Origin: Nitrospirota bacterium
GTDB lineage: Bacteria > Nitrospirota > Thermodesulfovibrionia > UBA6902
Assembly (NCBI GenBank): GCA_016213945.1
Contig: JACQZF010000048.1
Coordinates: 97,854-152,384 of the forward strand
DNA: 54,531 nt
Reading direction: 5' to 3'
Of the stretch, positions 29,185-38,119 are shown piece after piece. The translations under genes were made by a program, and so were the position numbers. The notes beneath the pieces are model-generated. The model was not told where the DNA came from. It saw only the letters and a list, made by a program, of their open reading frames with translations, and ran no database searches. Every line of letters begins with the position of its first letter. Within the stretch, counting starts at the first letter, position 1.

Positions 29185-29210
29185 GGTACTTATATTTAAT
29201 TTAAAGTACC
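29185..29210 (-). promoter_or_regulatory. Inverted repeat upstream of the multihaem cytochrome gene, possible operator
   Basis: GGTACTT (29185-29191) and AAGTACC (29204-29210) are a perfect 7-bp inverted repeat around an AT-only spacer, 64-89 bases before the cytochrome ATG. A second, weaker one, TGTGAA/TTCACA, lies at about 29257-29274. Either could be the binding site of the neighbouring response regulator; that link is inference. Confidence 0.4.
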
Positions 29211-29318
29211 GCAGGGAAGGATTCAATAGAAATCTTACTTACTGATTCGGGTGTTTTGTGAAGAAAAATTCACAGATCGAGGGGGAATCGACTTAAAAAA
29301 CAAGGTTGAATTGCCGGA

Positions 29319-29969
29319 TCATCTTGAGAGGTAATTCTCTAAAATCTTCATGCACTCCAGTGTCTTTTCACCTTCTTTGGTAAGAAAATATGATTTCTCT
29401 TTGTCCTGCTCAATGATCCCTGACTCTTTAAGATTCTTAAGATGAAAAACTACTTTTGTGTGGTCTTCTATGTCCAGCGCCTTTGTTATTTCCATAAGAT
29501 GCAGGCCTCTATTCTGGTGGAGCAATTTGATAACTTTTCTCCTTATGGAATTGGTCAAAGAGCTTAGGGTAAAATCCATGTCCAGTTTTTTTATGCCTTC
29601 TTCAAATCTGGACTCTTCCAGCGCGCGTCTTATTATTGCATCCAGGTCCTCTATCTTGAAGGGCTTGGATATGTAGTCGCTGGCGCCTTTTTTTATCGCC
29701 TTGACTGCGTTATCGACTGTGGCAAAGGCGGTAAGCATAATTACCTTTGTCCCCGGACTGCGCTTCCTGATTTCTGCAAGCGCATCCATGCCGCTCATCT
29801 TCGGCATCATAAGGTCCAGAAGCATAACATCAAATTTCTTTGCTGTAGCTTTATCAATAGCTTCTATCCCTGTGGACGCTTCGTCTGTATGGTATCCCTT
29901 CTTGCTCAGTATCTCGGAGAGATTGACCCTGAGTTCGCTATCGTCATCAACTATAAGGATGTTTTTCAT
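29319..29969 (-). CDS. Response regulator with ArsR-like winged-helix output domain
   Basis: The 216-residue protein has a receiver domain (1-120) with the acidic pocket D8/D9/D10, phospho-acceptor D52 (MLLDLMMP), T80 and K102 (ISKPFK). The C-terminal part (about 135-216) is not OmpR-, NarL- or NtrC-like: it reads as an ArsR/MarR-type winged helix (NSIRRKVIKLLHQNRGLHLMEI, then TKVVFHLKNLKESGIIE). The combination is uncommon. The gene overlaps the kinase gene upstream by four bases (ATGA), so the two are one unit. The nearest downstream gene on this strand is the 21-haem cytochrome, 197 bases away, a plausible target. Confidence 0.9.
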   Translation of the reverse strand: MKNILIVDDDSELRVNLSEILSKKGYHTDEASTGIEAIDKATAKKFDVMLLDLMMPKMSGMDALAEIRKRSPGTKVIMLTAFATVDNAVKAIKKGASDYISKPFKIEDLDAIIRRALEESRFEEGIKKLDMDFTLSSLTNSIRRKVIKLLHQNRGLHLMEITKALDIEDHTKVVFHLKNLKESGIIEQDKEKSYFLTKEGEKTLECMKILENYLSR

Positions 29970-31414
29970 ATTCCCAATTTTCCTGAAGTCTTCCCGTTTG
30001 CCATAGGGAGACTGACAGTAACTGTCGTCCCCGGTCCTTTCCTGCTCTCTATGTCTATCTCGCCATTGTGCTGGTTAATGATGCCGAAGCATAGTGATAA
30101 ACCAAGCCCTGTGCCGCCTCCGACTTCCTTTGTAGAAAAAAAAGGATCAAATACTTTTAGCAAGTTTTCCTGAGAGATCCCTGTTCCGGTGTCGGTTATC
30201 TTTATTTTGACCCAGCCGCCGGAATGCGAGCTTTCTATGTTGATATGGCCGCCCTCAGGCATAGCTTGAATGGAATTAGTCAGAATGTTTATAAAAACCT
30301 GCGTTAATTGTACCGCATCTCCCATCACATTTGATACGTTCGATAGCGTCTTGTATACAATCACATCCCTTAATTTATTCTTAAGGAATGCAAGCGCTTC
30401 CTCTATGGCGATATTTATGTTAACGGGCTGTTGTACAGGCTCAGTTATACGGGAAAACTGCAGCAGGTCTTTTGTAATGACGGCTACCCTGTCTGTATTT
30501 TTTTCTATAGAGTCAACTCTTCTTATAATCTCATGATTGTCCATGCCTTCTAATTCATCTCTCAGCATTTGTATATTTAATGATATGCTCGTAAGCGGAT
30601 TGTTTATCTCATGCGCAGTGCCGGCGGCAAGCCGTCCGAGGGGCGCTAATTTTTCGTAACGCGCAAGCCGCCTTACCTGTTGTTCCAGCCTGCTCTTGGT
30701 TTCTGTATCGAATATATTCAATGCCCTAACGACGAAATAAGTAATAAGGACAGCACACAGGCCGCGCAAGCCTTCTACCGGGATTAGAAGATAAGACACT
30801 ACTATGCGGGAGGGGAATAGTCCTGCAAAGACACCATAAAGGAAAAAGATGACGCCGGCATAGAAAAGCTTTCGTGAAACAGGAAGGCTTAAGCCATCTT
30901 CCTTCAGTGAATACATTATTAATCCGTAAGCTGTCAGAATCCCTCCGGCAAAACCCAAGGTCTTTCTCGTCACAATTTCTAATTGTTCAAAAAATTGATG
31001 ACCTGTACTGAATCCCGCATTCAATAGATATATGCCCCAGAAGAGGAACAGTATCACAGGAATTCCCCTTAACCATTTCTTAATGCTGTTATGGGTTAAT
31101 GACATAAGTGCTATGCCGAATAGCAACAGGAACAAGAATGAGAGTATAGCAACTAAGACCGCTATTAATTTTACCCAGAAGACCTCGTGCAACAATACAT
31201 ATCGTCCCTTTAAAAGCATGTAGAGTTCAAGCCATTCGTGTGTTCCATGTGTGAACCCGAACCACGCCAGCAGCCTAAGATGGTTCGCAAGTTTCAGGTC
31301 GTTTGTTTTTATCTTAAATGCAATGAAAAGGCCTAACAACAAAAAGGCAAGACCATAAAAGAAATACAGGTGACCCATAGGAGGGATGTCGGAAAACACG
31401 GCAAAATCAATCAT
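29966..31414 (-). CDS. Membrane sensor histidine kinase
   Basis: The 482-residue protein has about seven or eight hydrophobic segments in residues 15-235 with almost no periplasmic domain, so it probably senses something in or at the membrane. A short linker leads to the HisKA domain (H268 in AAGTAHEINNPLTS) and an HATPase domain with ILTNSIQAMPEGG, DTGTGIS and GGGTGLGLSLCFGI. It is coupled to the response regulator by a four-base overlap. The signal is unknown; the downstream multihaem cytochrome suggests redox or respiratory control, as inference from position. Confidence 0.9.
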   Translation of the reverse strand: MIDFAVFSDIPPMGHLYFFYGLAFLLLGLFIAFKIKTNDLKLANHLRLLAWFGFTHGTHEWLELYMLLKGRYVLLHEVFWVKLIAVLVAILSFLFLLLFGIALMSLTHNSIKKWLRGIPVILFLFWGIYLLNAGFSTGHQFFEQLEIVTRKTLGFAGGILTAYGLIMYSLKEDGLSLPVSRKLFYAGVIFFLYGVFAGLFPSRIVVSYLLIPVEGLRGLCAVLITYFVVRALNIFDTETKSRLEQQVRRLARYEKLAPLGRLAAGTAHEINNPLTSISLNIQMLRDELEGMDNHEIIRRVDSIEKNTDRVAVITKDLLQFSRITEPVQQPVNINIAIEEALAFLKNKLRDVIVYKTLSNVSNVMGDAVQLTQVFINILTNSIQAMPEGGHINIESSHSGGWVKIKITDTGTGISQENLLKVFDPFFSTKEVGGGTGLGLSLCFGIINQHNGEIDIESRKGPGTTVTVSLPMANGKTSGKLGI

Positions 31415-31749
31415 TCCTAAACCTCAAGGCTGCAGAGAAGGGCGCAGTAGCCTCCCCTTTTTTTATTTAATGGAAAAAAACTACCATAAAAATTAGAGCA
31501 AAAAAGATACCAAACAAAAGATATAGTAAAATCAAAGCATTGAACAGGCATAATGTATGATGGATTGTCATCCTGGCATGTCATTGCGGCACGAATCTCA
31601 ATCTCGGAGCCGGCAAGCCTTCTGAAAACAAAGAAAGATTCCGGACAAGCCGGAATGACAAAGGTGTCATCTTGAATGCAAAGTAGAATTATTATGCGAT
31701 CTGCGAGCCGTACAGTATTTTTATGAACTGTCAGTAATAATTATTTTTA
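31415..31749. other. Intergenic region upstream of the kinase gene
   Basis: About 335 bases. Positions 31450-31550 are AT-rich and should contain the kinase-regulator promoter, though I cannot pick one site with confidence. From about 31565 to 31672 there are repeat-like segments, including the ATTCCGG palindrome at 31638-31656. No coding frame is convincing. Confidence 0.45.
31638..31656. repeat. ATTCCGG palindromic repeat copy
   Basis: ATTCCGG-ACAAG-CCGGAAT, followed by GACA. It matches the copy at 22063-22081 except for one spacer base. The surrounding bases (AAAGATTCCGGAC before, GAATGA after) are also shared with that copy. Confidence 0.65.
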
Positions 31750-32037
31750 TTACTTCGGAACGATCGGCGCGTAAAAAGATTCCAACTGATAAGCCTTGTC
31801 AAAGTACTCTTTGGCCTCGTCCATCTTTTTCATCTTGTAATAAGCGTAGCCGATAAAGTAGTAGGTCTTCGGGTCAGGTTTTTTCCCGGCCTCATCTTTC
31901 ATAATGCTGATGGCCTCGTCCATTTTACCCTGGAAATAAAGAGAGTAGGCCTGTTCTATCGGCGTCTTCTGCGCCCATGCGAGAGATAAGGACAAGGTGA
32001 AAACAATAATTAAGAATGTTACGACGATTTTTTTCAT
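31750..32037 (-). CDS. Small secreted TPR protein
   Basis: The 95-residue protein begins MKKIVVTFLIIVFTLSLSLAWA, a Sec signal peptide, followed by two TPR units (about residues 25-92; AYSLYFQGKMDEAISIM and YYFIGYAYYKMKKMDEAKEYF). I chose the ATG at 32037 because GGGGAGGTG lies directly upstream. It is probably periplasmic and binds another protein. It stands alone downstream of the PBP1A gene on the same strand with a repeat-filled gap. No specific function can be given. Confidence 0.7.
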   Translation of the reverse strand: MKKIVVTFLIIVFTLSLSLAWAQKTPIEQAYSLYFQGKMDEAISIMKDEAGKKPDPKTYYFIGYAYYKMKKMDEAKEYFDKAYQLESFYAPIVPK

Positions 32038-32136
32038 AAGCACCTCCCCGTAAATGTTAGCATATTCCCCGAGTATTTTAAAAAGTATTTAAAACCATTT
32101 CTGTGATTGTAATCGCTACGTCACTCGTCACTTAAT

Positions 32137-32254
32137 ATTTAGTCCCTGTCCATAAGCTTAAACATTGAACTGTCATTCCCGCAGTCTGTTGAGCGGGAAT
32201 CCAGTCTTTTCAGTAGCTCTGGATGCCCGATTACTGACTTCGGGCATGACGAAA
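32137..32254 (-). repeat. Dispersed intergenic repeat, copy 1
   Basis: A roughly 118-base unit containing two palindromes: GTCATTCCC...GCGGGAATCC (32172-32201) and GGATGCCCGA...TCGGGCATGAC (32221-32250). It matches the copy at 43954-44094 in the opposite orientation over nearly its whole length, apart from a 22-base insertion in that copy and a few substitutions. A short CGTCACTCGTCACTT block at 32119-32133, related to the heptamer family near guaA, adjoins it. Confidence 0.8.
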
Positions 32255-32297
32255 TTTTAAACTTGCAATTTACGTACAATCACTATTCAATTGCAGC

Positions 32298-34646
32298 TCA
32301 ATCCGCTTCATGCTCAGGCTCTTCAGGCGCGCCGAATTCCGCTTTCTTTTTTCTGACGGCTTCCCGTTGGGCCTTTGATGAGTATGCCCTTGGAACGGTC
32401 CCCTCTTTAAAAAATTCCACCATCTTCTCCGTTTCATTAGTTGCAAGAAATCCGGTCAGCGGATCAATTACCGCGGTAACAATGCCTTTAGGTAAATGGA
32501 AGGTTTTTGCATCGTTATCACTGCCATGGGAAGCAGGCGTATCCTTCATAAAATTCATCCATATGGGCAGCGCGGCTTTTGCCCCTGTCTCCCTTGCCCC
32601 AAGCGGTCGCATGTTATCAAAGCCGACCCACACTCCCGCAGCCAATTCGGGTGTATATCCTACAAACCACGCGTCCTTGAAGTCGTTAGTCGTACCGGTC
32701 TTTCCTGCTATCGGTATCCGCAATTCCCTCGCACGCTTGGCGGTCCCGTATTTCACCACGTCCTCAAGCATTGATGTGGCAAGAAACGCGGTCTGAGCGC
32801 TGATGACCATTGCGCCTTTGGGCTGATTATTTTCAAGGACATTTCCATCAGCATCCATTATATACTTAATCGCGATCGGATCCATCTTCATTCCTTCATT
32901 GGCAAGTACGCAAAAGGCGGAGGTGAGTTCAAGAGGTGTGACGCTCAGGCTGCCAAGGGCAAGAGACAGGTTGTAAGGAAGCGGCCCGGGAATGCCGAGC
33001 GCACCGGCGAATTTAATAACGTCTTTAACGCCGACCTTTTCAAGCAGCTTTATCGTGACTATGTTTCTTGAATACGCGAGCGCCTCTCTCAATCTTGTGG
33101 GCCCGTGGAATTTCCTGTCGTAATTTTCCGGCCTCCACTCGCCGAACTGTTCAGTCGAATAACTTATCGGCTCATCCACTATCGTGCTTGCCGGAGTGTA
33201 GCCGCTGTCCATGGCCGCCGCGTAAATTACAGGCTTGAACGCGGAGCCTGCCTGCCTCTTCGCAAATACAGCCCGGTTGAATTCACTCTTTCCGAAATCA
33301 TATCCGCCGACGATGGCCTTGATATAACCGGTGGAAGGCTCCATGGCAACAATTGCCCCCTGTGCGAGGGGCTCCTGCTCAAGCTGAAAAACAGGCTCAT
33401 TGCCTATCATCTCTTTCACCTTCACCCGGATGACATCGCCTGATTTCAGAATGTCCGGGAGTTTGAAATATCTGAAATCCTTGATCACCTTGCCGCTTGA
33501 ATCAAGTAATCTTTTTGCCCATGTGGTGTCAGGCAGGAATATCCTTCCGGTAAAGCCCCTTGCTTTGACAATTGCCTGTGAGTCGGAAACTGTGATCACA
33601 ATTGCAGTCATGATGTCGCCCTGCCGCATTACAACTTTCCCGAACGGTTTTTCTTCCTTTAACTCATTCTCCAGGTTAATGTCTTTGTGTCCGATCGCCC
33701 CTCTGTAGCCCTGCCTTTTGTCCAGCTCCCGCAGGCCGTTTTGCATTGCCCTGACAGCGGCAGCCTGCATTCTTTTATTTAAGGTCGTATACACCTTGAG
33801 CCCGCCTTTATACACCTTTTCAACGCCGTATTCGTCTTCAAGATATTTTCTGATATATTCGAGGAAATAATTTTGCGTATACAGTTCATACCTCATACTT
33901 GAAAGATGCAGGGGCTGCCTGTATGCCTTTTCCGCTTCATCTTTGGTTATGTACTTTTCCTCCTCCATTCTTCTCAGAACGATATGCTGCCTTTCCTTTG
34001 CCTTGTCAAGGTCGCTGTATGGTGAAAATTTGCTCGGCGCCTTGACGAGTCCGCAGATAAGCGCGGCCTCCGCAAGGTTTAAATCAGAAACAGACTTGCC
34101 GAAATAAGTCCGCGCCGCCATCTCGACTCCGTAAGCGCCGTGTCCGAAGTAAACCTTATTCAGATAGAGTTCGAGGATCTCTTCTTTTTTCAGGTTCTTT
34201 TCGATCCTGAATGCCAGGGTTGCCTCTTTTAATTTTCTGACCACGGTCTTTTCAGGGGAAAGGAAGATCACCTTCGCAAGCTGCTGGGTGATAGTGCTTG
34301 CGCCTTCCTTTATCCTGCCCGCGATAATATCTTTTAATATCGCCCTTATGATCGCGATGTAATCAATGCCTTTATGCTGCCAGAACCTTGAATCCTCAAC
34401 AGCCACAACAGCGCGTATTAAGTTTTCAGGTATTTTACTTATGGGTACGAATATGCCTTTTTCAATCTTGAACTCGCCGACGAGGCTATCGTCATCTGCG
34501 TAGACCTTTGTCCCGTGCGCAGGGACATAGCCTTTGATCTCATTTACTTGCGGGATGTCCTTTATCAGCGCCAGATAGCCTCCCACAGCGGCGCCGGCTA
34601 TTAAGACGATGACAAAGATGAGAGTATTAAATAAAAACTTTTTCAT
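32298..34646 (-). CDS. mrcA: Class A penicillin-binding protein 1A
   Basis: PBP1A polymerises and crosslinks peptidoglycan. The 782-residue protein has one N-terminal membrane anchor (about 5-27), then a GT51 domain with catalytic E84 in AVVAVEDSRFWQHKG, GASTITQQLAK and ELYLNKVYFGHGAYG. A linker domain follows, then the transpeptidase with S468 in AGSAFKP (SxxK), SRN, and K649-T-G. All active-site motifs are present and the length is usual. The gene stands alone between ileS (divergent) and the small TPR gene. Confidence 0.95.
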   Translation of the reverse strand: MKKFLFNTLIFVIVLIAGAAVGGYLALIKDIPQVNEIKGYVPAHGTKVYADDDSLVGEFKIEKGIFVPISKIPENLIRAVVAVEDSRFWQHKGIDYIAIIRAILKDIIAGRIKEGASTITQQLAKVIFLSPEKTVVRKLKEATLAFRIEKNLKKEEILELYLNKVYFGHGAYGVEMAARTYFGKSVSDLNLAEAALICGLVKAPSKFSPYSDLDKAKERQHIVLRRMEEEKYITKDEAEKAYRQPLHLSSMRYELYTQNYFLEYIRKYLEDEYGVEKVYKGGLKVYTTLNKRMQAAAVRAMQNGLRELDKRQGYRGAIGHKDINLENELKEEKPFGKVVMRQGDIMTAIVITVSDSQAIVKARGFTGRIFLPDTTWAKRLLDSSGKVIKDFRYFKLPDILKSGDVIRVKVKEMIGNEPVFQLEQEPLAQGAIVAMEPSTGYIKAIVGGYDFGKSEFNRAVFAKRQAGSAFKPVIYAAAMDSGYTPASTIVDEPISYSTEQFGEWRPENYDRKFHGPTRLREALAYSRNIVTIKLLEKVGVKDVIKFAGALGIPGPLPYNLSLALGSLSVTPLELTSAFCVLANEGMKMDPIAIKYIMDADGNVLENNQPKGAMVISAQTAFLATSMLEDVVKYGTAKRARELRIPIAGKTGTTNDFKDAWFVGYTPELAAGVWVGFDNMRPLGARETGAKAALPIWMNFMKDTPASHGSDNDAKTFHLPKGIVTAVIDPLTGFLATNETEKMVEFFKEGTVPRAYSSKAQREAVRKKKAEFGAPEEPEHEAD

Positions 34647-34700
34647 ATCGATGATTATAGTAACGATTTATTTGAACTGTCAATTTGTTGTAGCGCGTTG

Positions 34701-34729
34701 TTGACACAAGCTTCTCAATGATGTTAAAT
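34701..34729 (+). promoter_or_regulatory. Putative promoter of ileS-lspA
   Basis: TTGACA (34701-34706) and TTAAAT (34724-34729) are separated by 17 bases, about 70 bases before the ileS ATG. A perfect TATAAT occurs closer to the gene (about 34774) but without a good -35 box. I saw no T-box antiterminator in the leader. Confidence 0.5.
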
Positions 34730-34799
34730 TTTTTGATTAAATCAGCCCTCTCCGTTTTAATACAAAAAGAGGTATAATTAATCTTGTCGCTCAAAATAT

Positions 34800-35552
34800 A
34801 TGACTACTGATTATAAGGATACATTAAATCTTCCCAATACATCATTTCCCATGAAGGCGAATTTGGCCCAGAAAGAGGTGGAGCTGCTTGCCGTCTGGGA
34901 GAAAAACGGGACTTACCAAAAGATGCAGCAAAAAGACCGGGCCAAAAGCTACATCCTGCATGACGGCCCTCCGTACGCAAACGGCAATATTCACCTTGGG
35001 CACGCCCTCAATAAGATCCTCAAGGACATGATCGTGAAATATAAGGCAATGAAAGGCCACTATGCGCCTTACGTACCGGGCTGGGACTGTCACGGCCTTC
35101 CCATTGAGCATCAGGTGGATAAAAACCTCGGGGCCAAAAAAGAGAACACGACCATAACGGAAAAGAGAAAACTTTGCAGGGAATACGCTGCGAAGTTTTT
35201 AGACATTCAACGGGAGGAGTTTAAACGCCTCGGAGTATTCGGCGACTGGCAGGACCCGTACATTACAATGGCTTTTCCCTATGAAGCGACCATTGTCAGG
35301 GAGCTTAACAGGTTTGTTCAAAATGGCTCTGTGTATAAAGGGAAGAAGCCCGTTCACTGGTGCCCGACTTGCGTGACTGCGCTTGCCGAGGCAGAGGTGG
35401 AATATGCTGACAAGGAGTCGCCGTCAGTCTATGTGAAATTCAGAGTGAAAGATCCAACTATAAAATTACAGACGGGGAATGGGCAGGCTCAGAGCTTGAA
35501 GGCATTGTTTGCAGACATCCGTGGATTGAAAGAGATGCACCGGCAATTTTAG
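34800..35552 (+). pseudogene. ileS: Isoleucyl-tRNA synthetase, N-terminal fragment (disrupted gene)
   Basis: This is the N-terminal part of IleS. Residues 1-217 are good IleS sequence with the HIGH-type motif ([12 protein letters not shown]) and the [15 protein letters not shown] segment, ending at [10 protein letters not shown]. From about 35457 the frame is wrong: the remaining 30 or so codons are out-of-frame read-through to a stop at 35552. The correct continuation is found in the +2-shifted frame (see the next entry). The missing part would hold the WTTTPWTLPAN region of the CP1 editing domain. No full-length product is possible from the sequence as given. The cause may be a real mutation or an assembly error. 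Confidence 0.85.
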
Positions 35553-35560
35553 GCGAACAT

Positions 35561-37405
35561 GTGACCCTGGACCAGGGCACCGGAATAGTTCATACAGCGC
35601 CGGGTCATGGTGAAGAAGATTATGAAATAGGATTGAAATACGGACTGGATGTGTATGCGCCGGTTGATAAGAAGGGCTGCTTCACTGAAGAGGTCGAAGG
35701 ATTTACCGGGCAATTTGTTTTTAAAGCCAATCAGGAAGTTATTAATAAGTTAAAAGAAGTACACGCACTACTCGGCTCGCCTGAAAATATAACTCATTCC
35801 TATCCTCATTGCTGGAGATGCAAAAGGCCTGTGATCTTCAGGGCAACTGAGCAGTGGTTCATCTCTATGGAGAAAAATGATCTGAGACATCGCGCCCTCG
35901 ATGAAATTAAAAAAACCGAATGGGTCCCGAAATGGGGCATGGACAGGATAAACGGAATGGTAGAGAACAGGCCTGACTGGTGCATTTCAAGACAAAGGTC
36001 GTGGGGTGTGCCGATAGCATTGTTCCGGTGCAAGAAATGCAAGCAATTCATAAACGACAAAGCGGTGATGGAAAAGATCGAGCAGGAATTTGCACAGCAT
36101 GGGGCGGACATCTGGTTTGAAAAGACCGAGGCGGAGCTGCTTCCCGCTAACTACAAATGCGCTAAGTGCGGCTTACAGGAATTTATAAAAGAGATGGACA
36201 TCCTTGATGTGTGGTTTGATTCAGGCGTAAGCCATGCGGCGGTCATGGAGGCTGATGAAAGGCTCACGAGTCCTGCTGACCTTTATCTTGAAGGCAGTGA
36301 TCAGCACAGGGGTTGGTTTCAGAGCTCGCTCCTCACTTCCGTCGGCACTCGCGGCAGGGCGCCGTATAAGGCAGTCCTTACCCACGGCTTTGTTGTGGAC
36401 GGGCAAGGGAAAAAGATGTCAAAGTCCCTCGGCAATGTTATTTCACCACAGGAAATTACAAAGAAACACGGCGCTGAGATACTGCGTCTCTGGACCTCAT
36501 CTGCCGATTACAGGGAGGACATGAGGATCTCAAATGAGATCATGTCCCGTCTTGTCGAGGCATATAGAAAGATCAGAAACACCTGCAGGTTCTTGCTTGG
36601 CAATATAAATGACTTTGATCCGGCAATGGCGGAATTAAGCAAGGTTCAAAAGGAAGATTTATTTGAGATAGACAGATATGCCCTGAGCATTCTTCAGGGA
36701 CTTATCAGGAAAGTAAGTAACGCTTATGAGACCTTTGCGTTTCATGAGGTCTACCATGCCATATATAAGTTCTGTGTAATCGATATGAGTTCATTCTATC
36801 TTGACATCCTGAAAGACAGGCTGTACACATTTAAGGCTGACTCAAAGGAGAGAAGGTCGGCACAAATAGTTTTATATAACATATTGATATCATTGACTAA
36901 AATGGTGGCTCCAGTCCTGTCTTTTACTGCGGAAGAGATCTGGCAGCATATCCCCGGTAAGAAGGAAGAAAGCGTTTTTCTTTCTGCCTTCCCGGAGGTA
37001 AAAGAAGAATTTATTGATACGGAACTGGAACAAACCTGGGAGAGGCTTGCAAAGGTTCGTGATGAAGTAAATAAGGCATTAGAAATTAAACGCCAGGAGA
37101 AAGTTATCGGCAATGCCCTTGAAGCAAAGGTCACATTATTCGTAAATGCAGAGTTGTCTCAACTCCTTGTAAAATATAATGAATTTCTGCCGACACTCTT
37201 TATAGTCTCTGCCGTGGAAGCCTTAAAAGATTCAAAGGCGGCTGAAACTGCCTATCAAAGCTCAGAAGTTGAAGGGCTTTCTGTCTTTGTAGAAAAGGCA
37301 GAGGGAAATAAGTGCCAGAGGTGCTGGAACTGGGACGTCAATGTTGGAAAATATGAGACCCATCCCGAACTGTGCAAAAAATGTTATGAAGTGATCGCAT
37401 CGTGA
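35561..37405 (+). pseudogene. ileS: Isoleucyl-tRNA synthetase, C-terminal fragment (disrupted gene)
   Basis: This carries the rest of IleS: VTLDQGTGIVHTAPGHGEEDY of the editing domain, the RPDWCISRQRSWGVP region, the KMSKS loop (GKKMSKSLGN), the anticodon-binding helices and a C-terminal zinc site (CQRCWNW...CKKCY). In this frame good IleS sequence already begins at about 35459 ([15 protein letters not shown]), upstream of the GTG at 35561 that opens the frame. N- and C-parts add up to about 868 codons against about 938 in E. coli, so roughly 70 codons are lost at the junction together with the frame. It overlaps lspA by four bases, the usual ileS-lspA order. Confidence 0.85.
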
Positions 37406-37866
37406 GGAAAGTCATGCTCATAGCTATAATTGCTTCTCTTGTAGCGATTACCGATTACATAACTAAAAAGGCTGTCGTCGCCAAACTTACCTTATTCGAT
37501 AAGATTGATGTATTGCCATTTTTACGTATAGTTCATGTGGAAAACAAAGGGGCCGCCTTTGGGCTTTTCGCTAATCTCGGCAATAATATCTTTATGGCAA
37601 TTTCAGTTATCGCAATTATTGCAATCCTGGTATATGTCTCCAGATTTGCTAAAGGAAGCGAGGTGTTTTCGTTTTCCCTGATTCTCGGCGGCGCAATCGG
37701 GAACTTGTTGGACAGGATTGCTACTGGCAAAGTGGTTGATTTTATTGACGTTTATATCAATAAATGGCACTGGCCGGCATTCAACGTGGCAGACTCTGCC
37801 TTAACAGTTGGAATAATATTATTTATCTGGTCGAGTCTGAGATCGGGGAAACCTAAAGAAATCTGA
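37402..37866 (+). CDS. lspA: Lipoprotein signal peptidase (signal peptidase II)
   Basis: LspA cleaves signal peptides of lipoproteins in the inner membrane. The 154-residue protein has four hydrophobic helices and the catalytic aspartates D113 in VVDFIDV and D131 in FNVADSA, plus [10 protein letters not shown]. The GTG at 37402 overlaps ileS by four bases; an ATG at 37414 has a better ribosome site (GAGG) but would drop the basic N-terminal residues before the first helix. A bamD lipoprotein gene in the same window is a potential client. The activity should be intact even though ileS is broken. Confidence 0.93.
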   Translation: MRKVMLIAIIASLVAITDYITKKAVVAKLTLFDKIDVLPFLRIVHVENKGAAFGLFANLGNNIFMAISVIAIIAILVYVSRFAKGSEVFSFSLILGGAIGNLLDRIATGKVVDFIDVYINKWHWPAFNVADSALTVGIILFIWSSLRSGKPKEI

Positions 37867-37922
37867 GAGATATGCCGTTAATCACTGTAAAATATAAAGA
37901 CACAAAATGAGAGGCAAAACCA

Positions 37923-38105
37923 ATGAATAAAACATGCGGGCATCATTCAACCTCACAGGATACGGAAAAGAAATCCAAAATTAAAAACTTCTTTGAACAG
38001 CAGGCGAACAAGCTGAAACTACGCAAATTCACCTGTCCGATTTGCAAAGAGGTCTTCCACGGACTCTCCAAAATGAGCGCCCATCTCAAGAAACACTGCA
38101 CGTGA
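37923..38105 (+). CDS. 60-residue protein with classical C2H2 zinc finger
   Basis: This small protein has a charged N-terminal helix (about 15-35, K/Q/E rich) followed by one zinc finger of the exact eukaryote-like spacing: C38-x2-C41-x12-H54-x3-H58 (FTCPICKEVF and MSAHLKKHC). A CGHH cluster near the N-terminus might bind a second metal. A GAGAGG ribosome site precedes the ATG. C2H2 fingers are rare in bacteria outside the Ros/MucR group, which has a different layout. It follows lspA by 56 bases and converges with tsaD. DNA, RNA or protein binding are all possible; the function is unknown. Confidence 0.7.
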   Translation: MNKTCGHHSTSQDTEKKSKIKNFFEQQANKLKLRKFTCPICKEVFHGLSKMSAHLKKHCT

Positions 38106-38119
38106 TAGCCTGTTGAAGG

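Noticed and set aside
34647-34799. T-box or other riboswitch before ileS
   Set aside because: No specifier/antiterminator arrangement is visible; only promoter-like boxes are seen.
35457-35561. Programmed frameshift in ileS
   Set aside because: No slippery sequence, and about 70 conserved codons are missing, so a shift alone would not restore the protein.
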